A DNA stretch of 29,635 nt from an uncultured Lachnospiraceae bacterium (GTDB taxonomy: Bacteria > Bacillota > Clostridia > Lachnospirales > Lachnospiraceae), in the NCBI GenBank assembly GCA_910585825.1, contig CAJUEY010000033.1:1-29635 (forward strand), written 5' to 3'. Position 1 is the stretch's first letter, and each line of letters begins with the position of its first letter. The notes under the pieces are model-generated. The model searched no databases, was not told the origin of the DNA, and saw only the letters and a list, made by a program, of their open reading frames with translations. Position numbers and translations under genes: made by a program. Positions 1 through 7,764 of this stretch are shown here, in pieces.

Positions 1-80
1 AAAAAAGGCATCTGAAAGTCTTGTGTTTATTGGCTTAAAGATTCCGAGAGATTATGAAAAATAACAGGAGGAAAAGTTTT

Positions 81-1472
81 ATGAAATCTGTAAACAAAAA
101 AGCGCTGGCGTGTTTGCTGGCATTGGTTATGGTATTTGAAAGTATGACGGGAATTTCAGTTATGGCTCAGACAGACAGGGCGGCAGATGCCGTTGGGGCG
201 GCGGGAGACAGCTTTGCTTCGGCAGTTGCAATGCAGCCGGAAGAAAAATATGATGTTACATTGGCGGCGGAAGGAAATGCGTATTATAAGTTTACGCCGG
301 AAGAATCCGGTTCCTATACTTTTCATGTAACGGGAGGCCGGGTTTCTTTATATCTGCATGACGAAGATCTGGATTATCAGGGAGGTGCGCAGGAAATTGT
401 CGTTCCGGACGCCATTCGTGAGATTGCTCCCAAAGGCCTTACAAATGTGAATGCACAAAAAATTGTATTGCCAAAACAGTTAGTCAAAATCTGGGAATAC
501 GGCGTCTCCGGATGTAAAAATTTAAAGGAGATCAATATACCGGGAAACGTATCTGATATTGCATATCATGCTTTTTCAGAATGTACGGCATTGGAAAGCG
601 CTGTGATCAACGAAGGAACGAAAAATATCGGACACCACGCCTTTGCAGGATGCAGCGCGTTGAAAACTCTTACGATAAAAGAAGGATTGAAACAAATTGA
701 AGATCATGCCTTTGTAAATGACAGAAATCTGACAGAGGCAACCATTCCGAAAAGCGTTGTTTCCATAGGTGAAAAAGCTTTTGGGTATTACAGTTCTTTC
801 TATACGGGCAATGCTGTTGTAAAAAATAATCCGCTGCTGACCATGCGCTGTTATCCGGATTCAAAAGCACATCAATATGCAGTCGAAAATGCGCTGTCCG
901 TTACTTTGTTAGATGAAAACGGACAGGAGATCAAAAAGCCGAGTCAAAATACCGGAGACAATGGGAATGCACCGGTAAAAACAGGAGAATTACACACGGT
1001 AAAAGATTATGCATATGAAATTATAAGTGCAAATACAGTTGCTTTTGCCGGACTGGCAAAGAAAGACAGCAAGAGCGTTAAGATCCCGGATAAAGTGACA
1101 ATAGAAGGAAAAGAATTTAAAGTAACGGAAGTGAAAGATCAGGCGTTTCAAAAGACAGATATAAAAAGCGTAACAATGCCGTCCGGCATTCAAAGCATCG
1201 GAACAAAGGCTTTTTACAGTTGTAAAAAACTGAAAAAAATCACAATTCCCGCCAGTGTCAGCGAAATCGGGAGCCAGGCATTTGGAAATTGTAAAAAACT
1301 GAAAAATATTACAGTCAAAACAACGATGCTTACAAAAAAAAGCATTGGGAAAAAGGCTTTTAAAGGCATTTCAGAAAAAGCAGCGATTAAAGTTCCGAAA
1401 CAAAAGTTAAAGGCATATCAAAAGTTATTTCAATCAAAAGGAGCAGGTACAAAAGTTAAGTTTAAAAAATAA
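81..1472 (+). CDS. Secreted BspA-like leucine-rich-repeat protein
   Basis: Predicted exported surface protein of 463 residues; ligand unknown. I start it at 81 because AGGAGG lies at 66-71, ten bases upstream; an in-frame ATG at 54 has no such site. Residues 1-29 form a signal peptide (basic start, hydrophobic core, cleavage after SVMA). Residues about 42-95 resemble a pre-peptidase C-terminal-like beta domain (YYKFTPEESGSYTF). Two LRR_5/BspA blocks follow, about 105-260 and 310-420, with recurring units such as IGTKAFYSCKKLKKITIP. They are separated by a polar linker near 285-310. The C-terminus is very lysine-rich, and I see no LPxTG sorting motif, so the wall attachment mode is unclear. 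BspA-like proteins are often adhesins in host-associated bacteria; the role here is inferred. Confidence 0.85.
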   Translation: MKSVNKKALACLLALVMVFESMTGISVMAQTDRAADAVGAAGDSFASAVAMQPEEKYDVTLAAEGNAYYKFTPEESGSYTFHVTGGRVSLYLHDEDLDYQGGAQEIVVPDAIREIAPKGLTNVNAQKIVLPKQLVKIWEYGVSGCKNLKEINIPGNVSDIAYHAFSECTALESAVINEGTKNIGHHAFAGCSALKTLTIKEGLKQIEDHAFVNDRNLTEATIPKSVVSIGEKAFGYYSSFYTGNAVVKNNPLLTMRCYPDSKAHQYAVENALSVTLLDENGQEIKKPSQNTGDNGNAPVKTGELHTVKDYAYEIISANTVAFAGLAKKDSKSVKIPDKVTIEGKEFKVTEVKDQAFQKTDIKSVTMPSGIQSIGTKAFYSCKKLKKITIPASVSEIGSQAFGNCKKLKNITVKTTMLTKKSIGKKAFKGISEKAAIKVPKQKLKAYQKLFQSKGAGTKVKFKK

Positions 1473-1499
1473 AGGTCGGGGAGAAACATAAAAACAGAT

Positions 1500-1620
1500 A
1501 CAGGGGTTATTGGGAAATAAAATTTACTCACAATATATTGCAGCGCTGCCAGATGTGACAAATCATATATTGAAGAAATATGAATCAGAAAATTCGTGCT
1601 TTTATTCCAATAATCCCTGT
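1500..1620. repeat. 121-bp element with ~20-bp imperfect terminal inverted repeats
   Basis: The left end (1500-1521, ACAGGGGTTATTGGGAAATA...) and the right end (1599-1620, ending TTATTCCAATAATCCCTGT) are near-perfect reverse complements. Inside are a second dyad (CAATATATTG at about 1532 against CATATATTG at about 1564) and the palindrome GCAGCGCTGC. Size and architecture resemble a miniature inverted-repeat element, but I see no target-site duplication. It could also fold as a long hairpin between the BspA-like gene and the 3' end of rqcH. Confidence 0.45.
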
Positions 1621-1646
1621 TAAAAAGTCGTGCGGAGGCGATTGAG

Positions 1647-1691
1647 ATGAGTATATTTGAGTATGATGAAGAGAAACAGTCATCAGCCTAA
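1647..1691 (+). pseudogene. Tiny ORF, possible remnant of a nuclease-family gene
   Basis: A good ribosome site (CGGAGG at about 1632-1637) precedes an ATG that opens a 14-codon frame reading MSIFEYDEEKQSSA before TAA. The opening resembles segments I associate with Rpn/PD-(D/E)XK transposase-like proteins, where FDEE or YDEE motifs are common, but the match is too short to be firm. It may be a truncated remnant next to the inverted-repeat element, or chance. Confidence 0.2.
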
Positions 1692-1697
1692 AACTCA

Positions 1698-3491
1698 TCA
1701 GAAAATCTGTTCAATCCCCGAAATATCCGGATGAATCGTCAAAGAATAATTCGTATAATAGACGACAAACCCCGGCGCGCTTCCATTTGGCTTTTTCACG
1801 TTTTTCCGCTGCAGATAATCAATTTCCACTTTTTCATTTTCCCGGCCTTTGGAATAGAATCCTGCGAGCTTTCCGGCCTCTTCAAAGGTAGCATCCGGCA
1901 ATTCTTTTCCTTCGGTTTTTACAATCACATGGGAGCCGGGCATTCCCTTGGCATGGAACCACCAGTCGCCTCCTGTGGCGAACTGGAACGTCAATTCATC
2001 ATTCTGAAAATTATTTTTTCCGACATACATATGAAAACCGTCGGAGGAAACATAGTGGAAGGGCTTGCTCTTTGTTTTGGCTTTTTTGTCTCCGCGTCTT
2101 TTCCGGATATATCCGAATTCCGTCAGCTCTTCCCGGATCTGTACCAGATCTTCTTCCAAAACAGCAATATCCAGTGCAGTCGCAATGCTTTCCAGATGGT
2201 CAACTTCTGATTTTGTCTCTTCGATCAGCTTTGTCAGTGCTTCAAAGGTACGTTTCAGCTTGCCGTACCGGTCAAAATATTTTTTTGCATTTTCCGTAGG
2301 AGATAATTGGTCGTCTAAAGGAATCAGGATCATTTCATTCGTGTAGTAATTCAAAACCTCAAGGCTTTTTGCCCCATCTTCTGCGCCGTATCCGTAGGTG
2401 TTTAGAAGTTCACCGTAAATTCTGTATTTTTCCCGTTTGTCCGTATCTTTTAACTGTTTTTGCTGCAGAAGATATTTTTTGCGGCTGCGTTCCAGAGCCG
2501 TTGTTACAATCCGCCGCAGATCCGAGGATTTCTGACGGATTCTGGTATAGGCATTGCGGCTTGCATAGTAGGTTTCTAAAACCCTGGAAACGGAATCGTA
2601 TTCTTCGGTTGTGTATATGGGGGGATTGCTCTGTAAGGATGGATTGTCATGTCTGTCTGGCATGCCGGCATAATCCGAATAGGAAAGAAGAGAAACCGAT
2701 GCAAATTCAATGGGTTCCTTTCCTTTATATATAATATTCGGAGCAAATTTAGCGTCTTTGATGTCTGACATAAACCAGTCAAAATTGTGGTAAAGATGCA
2801 GCTTTTCCTCTTCGTTCAGAGAATCCGTGGAATAATCGCCGTCTATACCGGTGCGAAAACAGATTTCGTTGGCGATGGAAGGACTGATACCGGTATAAGA
2901 ATCATAAATGGCCTTACAAATGGACTCCGGTTTGTGGAAAACGGAATGAAAAAAAGATTCTTTCGTGGAAAGAAGAGGATTTTCTTTCTGCATCGTTTCC
3001 GGAATAAAATAAGTTCTTCCGGGAAGCACTTCCCGTATAGAACTTACCTGGGCGGAAATGTGCTTGATACTGTCGATGATTGTGCCGTCTTCTTTACAGA
3101 AAATAATATTACTGTGCTTGCCCATTAATTCTATCGTAAGAATTTTATGGCAGAGATCTCCCAGATCGTCTAAATGTTCGATTTCAAAATGGATGATCCG
3201 CTCCAAACCCGGCTGATGGATTTTTGTGATCCTACCGTTGGCTATATGCTTGCGAAGGAGCATACAGAAATTGGGAGCCGTTAAGGGGCTTGGTTTGTTC
3301 TGATCGGTCAGATAGAGAAAGGGCAGGGAGGCGCTTGCAGACATGGCAAGGCGCCGCTGCCCGTTCTGTCCTTTTAATGTAAAAAGCAGCTCATCCTTTT
3401 CTGGCTGAGCAATCTTACTTATTCTGCTGTTTAATATTGTCTGATTTAATTCCCAGACAAGATTCGCTACGACAATTCCGTCAAGAGCCAT
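1698..3491 (-). CDS. rqcH: RqcH / NFACT-family ribosome quality control protein
   Basis: 597 residues, the usual length for bacterial NFACT proteins (formerly FbpA, fibronectin-binding). RqcH binds stalled 50S-peptidyl-tRNA complexes and directs C-terminal alanine tailing for degradation. The NFACT-N domain starts at MALDGIVVANLVWEL. A charged coiled coil covers about 320-450, and the C-terminal NFACT-R domain about 480-590 contains GGDWWFHAKGMPGSHVIV. The Asp97-Arg98 pair described for Bacillus RqcH is Glu97-Arg98 here (QPGLERII). AGGAGG sits 8 bases before the ATG at 3491. It is transcribed divergently from glnS from its own promoter (TTGACC, 17 bp, TATACT). Start, length and both end domains agree with the family. 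Confidence 0.93.
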   Translation of the reverse strand: MALDGIVVANLVWELNQTILNSRISKIAQPEKDELLFTLKGQNGQRRLAMSASASLPFLYLTDQNKPSPLTAPNFCMLLRKHIANGRITKIHQPGLERIIHFEIEHLDDLGDLCHKILTIELMGKHSNIIFCKEDGTIIDSIKHISAQVSSIREVLPGRTYFIPETMQKENPLLSTKESFFHSVFHKPESICKAIYDSYTGISPSIANEICFRTGIDGDYSTDSLNEEEKLHLYHNFDWFMSDIKDAKFAPNIIYKGKEPIEFASVSLLSYSDYAGMPDRHDNPSLQSNPPIYTTEEYDSVSRVLETYYASRNAYTRIRQKSSDLRRIVTTALERSRKKYLLQQKQLKDTDKREKYRIYGELLNTYGYGAEDGAKSLEVLNYYTNEMILIPLDDQLSPTENAKKYFDRYGKLKRTFEALTKLIEETKSEVDHLESIATALDIAVLEEDLVQIREELTEFGYIRKRRGDKKAKTKSKPFHYVSSDGFHMYVGKNNFQNDELTFQFATGGDWWFHAKGMPGSHVIVKTEGKELPDATFEEAGKLAGFYSKGRENEKVEIDYLQRKNVKKPNGSAPGFVVYYTNYSLTIHPDISGIEQIF

Positions 3492-3532
3492 CGTGCATAC
3501 CTCCTAATTTGGATTTTTTCGCCATGCATCTG

Positions 3533-3559
3533 AAAGAAACTGCCGGCGGCAGATTCTTT
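3533..3559 (-). other. Hairpin in the rqcH 5' leader
   Basis: A symmetric hairpin: AAAGAA-A-CTGCC-GGC-GGCAG-A-TTCTTT (one A-A mismatch). It lies between the rqcH promoter and its ribosome site, so it would be in the 5' untranslated region. No U-run follows it, so it is not a typical terminator. Role unknown. Confidence 0.4.
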
Positions 3560-3586
3560 GTTTATTGATATTTCTGTTTTCAGTTA

Positions 3587-3615
3587 AGTATAGCGAAAAT
3601 GAATCTTTTGGTCAA
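3587..3615 (-). promoter_or_regulatory. rqcH promoter
   Basis: On the minus strand, TTGACC (3610-3615) and TATACT (3587-3592) are separated by exactly 17 bp, a sigma-A type promoter. The start would fall about 90 bases upstream of the rqcH ATG. Its -35 is only 14 bp from the -35 of glnS on the other strand, so the two promoters are back to back. Confidence 0.75.
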
Positions 3616-3629
3616 ATTTTTTGGATAAC

Positions 3630-3658
3630 TTTACATTTTTACCCCTTTCAAGTATAAT
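3630..3658 (+). promoter_or_regulatory. glnS promoter, twin of the parE promoter
   Basis: TTTACA (3630-3635), a 17-bp spacer and a perfect TATAAT (3653-3658). The surrounding text (AACTTTACA, TTTT in the spacer, CAAGTATAAT just before the start) is nearly that of the parE promoter at 7665-7693, beyond what consensus boxes require. Confidence 0.85.
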
Positions 3659-3663
3659 GGGGA

Positions 3664-3722
3664 AGGGCCTTCGGGTATCCCTTTATGCGCGGAAAAAGCG
3701 CAGAAATAGCGACAATATCTAA
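3664..3722 (+). promoter_or_regulatory. glnS leader with CCC-TTTATG-hairpin module
   Basis: Leader begins close to the predicted start and contains GGG...CCC (3664-3681), then TTTATG and the hairpin TGCGC (3686-3690) / GCGCA (3698-3702) with an A-rich 7-base loop. The same layout precedes parE and, twice, parC. Here the third stem pair is C-G instead of T-A, a compensatory change. I see no T-box elements, although glnS is an aminoacyl-tRNA synthetase gene. Confidence 0.55.
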
Positions 3723-3740
3723 TATGGAAGGACAAATGAT

Positions 3741-5411
3741 ATGGAACGTGAAACAGAATCCAAAAATTTTATTGAACAGATCATTGAAAAAGATCTTTCA
3801 GAGGGACATTGCAAAGCCGTATGCACCAGATTTCCGCCGGAACCAAATGGCTATCTCCACATCGGACATGCAAAGTCAATCCTTTTAAATTCAGGATTGG
3901 CAAAAGAGTATGACGGTAAATTTAATCTGCGTTTTGACGATACCAATCCTACCAAAGAAAAAGTGGAATTTGTAGAGTCAATCAAAGCAGATGTGAAATG
4001 GCTTGGCGCAGACTGGGAGGACCGTCTGTTTTTTGCATCGGATTATTTTGAAGAGATGTATGAAACGGCTGTCAAATTGATCAAGAAGAAAAAGGCATAT
4101 GTATCTGATCTGAGCGCGGAAGAGATTCGTGAATATAGAGGAACACTGACAGAAGCGGGAAAAGAAGATCCTTCTGCAGGCAGAAGCGTAGAGGAGAATC
4201 TGCGTTTGTTTGAAGAGATGAAGGAAGGAAAATATCAGGACGGAGAAAAGGTTCTTCGGGCAAGAATCGATATGGCGTCTCCGAATATGAATATGAGGGA
4301 TCCGGTGATTTACCGTGTGGCGCATATGACGCATCACAATACGGGAGATAAATGGTGCATCTATCCTATGTATGATTTTGCCCATCCCATTGAAGACGCC
4401 ATCGAAGGCGTTACCCATTCCATCTGCACGTTGGAATTTGAGGATCACAGACCACTGTACGACTGGGTAGTCCGGGAGGCGGAGTATGAGAATCCGCCCA
4501 AACAGATTGAATTCGCCAAATTATATCTGACCAACGTCGTAACAGGCAAGCGGTATATCAAGCGTTTGGTGGAGGAAAAGATCGTAGACGGCTGGGATGA
4601 TCCTCGTCTGGTGTCTATCGCCGCTTTACGCAGAAGAGGATTTACGCCGGAATCCATTCAGAAATTTGTAGAGCTCTGCGGCGTGTCAAAGAGCAACAGT
4701 TCTGTAGATTATGCGATGCTGGAATATTGTATCCGAGAGGATTTGAAATTGAAAAAATCCCGTGTAATGGCAGTTTTAGATCCCATTAAAGTGATCATTG
4801 ACAATTATCCCGAGGGACAGACAGAAGAGCTTACCGTTGTCAATAATATGGAAAATGAAGAGCTTGGAACGCACACAGTATCCTTTGGCAGAGAACTTTA
4901 TATTGACAGAGAAGATTTTATGGAAGAGCCTCCCAGAAAATATTTCCGCATGTTTCCGGGGAATGAAGTGCGACTGATGCAGGCATATTTCGTTACCTGT
5001 AACAGCTTTGTCAAAGACGAGAACGGAAAGGTGACGGAAATCCACTGTACCTATGATCCTGCAAGCAAAGGAGGCAACAGCCCGGACGGCAGAAAAGTAA
5101 AGGGAACGATTCACTGGGTTCCGGCAGACTGCGCCGTGCAGGCGGAGGTTCGTCTGTATGAAAATATCATTGATGAAGAGGCCGGCGTATATAACGAAGA
5201 CGGCAGCCTGAATCTGAATCCGAATTCTTTGACCGTTCTGAAAAACTGTTATATAGAACCCTGTGTCAAAGACGCGGAGAAATACGACAGTTTCCAGTTT
5301 GTAAGACAGGGATATTTTTGTGTAGATGCAAAAGATTCCACAGAGGATCATCTGGTATTTAACCGAATTGTTTCTCTGAAGAGTTCTTATAAACTGCCGA
5401 ATACCAAGTAG
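3741..5411 (+). CDS. glnS: Glutaminyl-tRNA synthetase
   Basis: 556 residues, the normal size for GlnRS, which charges tRNA-Gln with glutamine in the cytosol. The class I HIGH motif is at residues 40-43 within PPEPNGYLHIGHAKS, followed by FDDTNP and the GlnRS-type segment VDGWDDPRLVSIAALRRRG (about 282-300). The C-terminal anticodon-binding beta barrels fill about 350-550. The KMSKS region, MSKR in E. coli GlnRS, reads TGKR at 268-271. The ATG at 3741 has AAGGA at 3728-3732. Most Firmicutes make Gln-tRNA through GatCAB, so a GlnRS is a lineage-restricted trait seen in several gut Clostridia. It heads a cluster with two short-spaced downstream genes. Confidence 0.97.
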   Translation: MERETESKNFIEQIIEKDLSEGHCKAVCTRFPPEPNGYLHIGHAKSILLNSGLAKEYDGKFNLRFDDTNPTKEKVEFVESIKADVKWLGADWEDRLFFASDYFEEMYETAVKLIKKKKAYVSDLSAEEIREYRGTLTEAGKEDPSAGRSVEENLRLFEEMKEGKYQDGEKVLRARIDMASPNMNMRDPVIYRVAHMTHHNTGDKWCIYPMYDFAHPIEDAIEGVTHSICTLEFEDHRPLYDWVVREAEYENPPKQIEFAKLYLTNVVTGKRYIKRLVEEKIVDGWDDPRLVSIAALRRRGFTPESIQKFVELCGVSKSNSSVDYAMLEYCIREDLKLKKSRVMAVLDPIKVIIDNYPEGQTEELTVVNNMENEELGTHTVSFGRELYIDREDFMEEPPRKYFRMFPGNEVRLMQAYFVTCNSFVKDENGKVTEIHCTYDPASKGGNSPDGRKVKGTIHWVPADCAVQAEVRLYENIIDEEAGVYNEDGSLNLNPNSLTVLKNCYIEPCVKDAEKYDSFQFVRQGYFCVDAKDSTEDHLVFNRIVSLKSSYKLPNTK

Positions 5412-5445
5412 AAAACAGATATAATATGAAAAACAAGGGGGAACC

Positions 5446-6198
5446 ATGGAAAATAACAATCAGGAAAAAGATTTTCTGTTTACCAAACAAATCAAATGTC
5501 CCGTCTGCAGCGGAAGTTTTGGAACCCGGGTAGTAAAAAGCGGAAGTTTAAGGCGTTTAGAGCCGGATTTTGATCTTCGCCCCAGATTTCGGAATATTGA
5601 TACATTGAAATACGAAGTGTATTCCTGTCCCCACTGCGGATATTCTGCAATGAGCCGTTATTTTGACGGACTGGCAAAGTGGCAGATTCAGCAGGTTCAG
5701 GAAAAAGTTTGTAATAATTTCCGATCTGCGGGAGATCAGGTTGCGGAGACAATTGATTATGATACGGCGGTCAATCGTTATAAGCTGGCATTGTATAATG
5801 CAGATGTCAAACAGGCTAAGCTGAGCGAGAAGGCATACACCTGTCTGAAAATCTCCTGGCTGTACCGTTCTATGACAGAAGAGATGCCGGAAGGAACAGC
5901 CGAAGAAAAAGCGAAAAAAGCAGAGATATTAAAGTCGCAGGAGGCATTTTATAAAAAAGCGTTTGAAGCATTTCAACAAGTGATTTCAGAGGAAGAATTT
6001 CCGATCTGCGGCATGGACAGCTATACCATGGATTATCTTCTGGCGGCATTGGCATGTCATTTTAAAGAATACGCTTACGCTTCGAAAGCGGTCAGCAATA
6101 TTTTAGCTTCCCGGACAGTAGACCGCAGAATGAAAGATAAAGCGTTGGATTTAAAAGAAATGATTGTGAAAGGAAACAAAGAAGAATCAGAACAGTAA
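5446..6198 (+). CDS. DUF2225 family protein with zinc-ribbon Cys pairs
   Basis: 250 residues. The N-terminus holds two cysteine pairs, CPVCSG near residue 19 and CPHCGYS near 62, spaced like a zinc ribbon, with the DUF2225 pattern between them (GTRVVKSGSLRR...DLRPRFRNIDTLKYEVYSC). The rest is helical and TPR-like (AVNRYKLALYNA, SEKAYTCLKISWLYR). The biochemical function of DUF2225 is not established. It starts 34 bp after glnS with GGGGGA before the ATG and ends 28 bp before the next gene, so it is probably co-transcribed with both. Confidence 0.85.
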   Translation: MENNNQEKDFLFTKQIKCPVCSGSFGTRVVKSGSLRRLEPDFDLRPRFRNIDTLKYEVYSCPHCGYSAMSRYFDGLAKWQIQQVQEKVCNNFRSAGDQVAETIDYDTAVNRYKLALYNADVKQAKLSEKAYTCLKISWLYRSMTEEMPEGTAEEKAKKAEILKSQEAFYKKAFEAFQQVISEEEFPICGMDSYTMDYLLAALACHFKEYAYASKAVSNILASRTVDRRMKDKALDLKEMIVKGNKEESEQ

Positions 6199-6226
6199 GA
6201 AAAGTAAGAACAGTCAGGAGTTTGTT

Positions 6227-7663
6227 ATGCTTGAATTGATGATACATTTAGACAGTGATTCAGGAAAACCACTCTACGAGCAGATTTATGATTATATAAG
6301 GATTCATATTGCGGACGGTAAGATTTCCCGTGGGGAAAAATTACCGTCTACTCGTTTGTTATCCGGATATCTGCAGGTTTCCCGAAGTACGGTTGAACTT
6401 GCTTATGAGCAGCTCCTTTCCGAAGGATATATTGAATCACAGCCCGGACGGGGATATTATGCAGGAGACATATCCGACCTGTATTTAACTGGCCAGGCAG
6501 AAAAACAAAATCAAAAAGAGAGAAAAATATCTGCCTTGGAAGGAATTCCATCCAGTCAGTCCGTATGCAGATACCGGATCGATTTTTCTTCTGATGAAAA
6601 TGAGTATCGGTATTTTCCTTATAATGCATGGAGGAAGATTTCAAAAGAATTACTTGCAGCGGATGATCCTTCTTTATTCTGTGCAGGGGAGGCGGCGGGG
6701 GAAATGGAACTGCGGGAGGCTGTCTGTAAATATTTATATCATGCAAGAGGTGTGAACTGCAGTCCGGGCCAGATCATTATCGGAGCCGGAAATGAATATC
6801 TTTTGATATTGCTGTCTCAGGTCTTGGGCGGTGGAAAAAGAGTGGCAATCGAAAATCCGACTTATCTGAAAGCATATGCAACCCTTACCAATTTGAATTA
6901 TGAAATGCTGCCTACAGGAATGGATAAAAGCGGGATTCGTATGGAAGAGATAAGAACAGACAATCCGGATATTATCTACATCATGCCTTCCCATCAATTT
7001 CCAATGGGAACGGTTATGCCGATGAAACGCAGACTGGAGCTTTTGCACTGGGCGTCTGAGAAGGATCATCGTTATATTATCGAAGACGACCACGATAGTG
7101 AATTTCGTTATAAAGGGAAGCCCATTCCCTCGCTTCAGGGAAATGATACCCATGGAACGGTAATCTATATCGGTACGTTTTCCAAAAGCATCAGTCCCGC
7201 AATCCGTGTCAGTTATATGGTCCTCCCAGAGAAACTGCTTGAGAATTATTATAAAAACTGTGGATTTTATGCCTCTACGGTTCCAAAAGAGCAGCAGAAA
7301 ATGCTGACCGCCTTTTTAAACGGCGGATATTTTGAACGTTATTTAAATAAAATGCGCAGAGTTTATAAAGGGAAACATGATGTGTTTCTTTCTCTGCTGA
7401 AAAAAGAAAACTGGATACATAAAATTTACGGCGATTATGCGGGAATGCATCTTTTAGCAGAATTAAATACGGAAAAAAGTGCATTATGGGTAGTAGAACA
7501 GGCAAAAGAAAAAGGGATACGGGTATATGCTTTAGAAGAATATATGATTTCCGGAACAAAACCGTCAGAAGGCGCTTACGCTACACTGCTTTTGGGATAC
7601 GGTGCGCTTACAGAAGAGGAGATGAAAGAAGGAATTGAGTGTATTCGGGGGATATTACTGTAA
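6227..7663 (+). CDS. MocR-type (GntR/aminotransferase) transcriptional regulator
   Basis: 478 residues, typical for the MocR/PdxR subfamily. Residues about 5-75 are a GntR winged helix (LYEQIYDYIRIHIADGKISRGEKLPSTRLL...SRSTVELAYEQLLSEGYIESQPGRGYY). After a linker, about 110-475 form a fold-type I aminotransferase domain with MPSHQFPMG, the PLP-contacting EDDHDSEFRY, and the Schiff-base lysine in GTFSKSISP. Such regulators sense PLP or an amino-compound adduct. AGGAG at 6216-6220 fixes the start. No pdxS/pdxT, GABA or taurine genes are adjacent, so the target is unknown. It ends just before the parE promoter. Confidence 0.9.
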   Translation: MLELMIHLDSDSGKPLYEQIYDYIRIHIADGKISRGEKLPSTRLLSGYLQVSRSTVELAYEQLLSEGYIESQPGRGYYAGDISDLYLTGQAEKQNQKERKISALEGIPSSQSVCRYRIDFSSDENEYRYFPYNAWRKISKELLAADDPSLFCAGEAAGEMELREAVCKYLYHARGVNCSPGQIIIGAGNEYLLILLSQVLGGGKRVAIENPTYLKAYATLTNLNYEMLPTGMDKSGIRMEEIRTDNPDIIYIMPSHQFPMGTVMPMKRRLELLHWASEKDHRYIIEDDHDSEFRYKGKPIPSLQGNDTHGTVIYIGTFSKSISPAIRVSYMVLPEKLLENYYKNCGFYASTVPKEQQKMLTAFLNGGYFERYLNKMRRVYKGKHDVFLSLLKKENWIHKIYGDYAGMHLLAELNTEKSALWVVEQAKEKGIRVYALEEYMISGTKPSEGAYATLLLGYGALTEEEMKEGIECIRGILL

Positions 7664-7664
7664 C

Positions 7665-7693
7665 TTTACAATTTTTTTTATCTCAAGTATAAT
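7665..7693 (+). promoter_or_regulatory. parE promoter
   Basis: TTTACA (7665-7670), 17-bp T-rich spacer, TATAAT (7688-7693). It begins two bases after the stop codon of the MocR gene and shares its wider context with the glnS promoter (AACTTTACA ... CAAGTATAAT followed by a GG-rich start region). Confidence 0.85.
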
Positions 7694-7703
7694 AGGAAAA
7701 TAT

Positions 7704-7745
7704 TGGGAAAATGTACCCCTTATGTGCTGAAATGATGCACAATAA
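7704..7745 (+). promoter_or_regulatory. parE leader with CCC-TTATG-hairpin module
   Basis: GGG (7704-7706) and CCC frame a first small stem, then TTATG and the hairpin TGTGC (7723-7727) / GCACA (7737-7741) with a 9-base loop. With one bulged A the stem extends by three more pairs (TTATGTGC with GCACA-A-TAA). The ATG in the module reads ATG TGC TGA, a two-codon frame. GAGGAAG and the parE ATG follow within 25 bases. Confidence 0.55.
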
Positions 7746-7764
7746 TCATGAGAGGAAGAGAAAA

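Noticed and set aside
1731..3128. Plus-strand open frames opposite rqcH
   Set aside because: They are antisense to a clear NFACT-family gene and show no family features.
3660..3740. T-box leader for glnS
   Set aside because: The leader is only about 75 bases and lacks the T-box sequence, the specifier-loop stem and a terminator.
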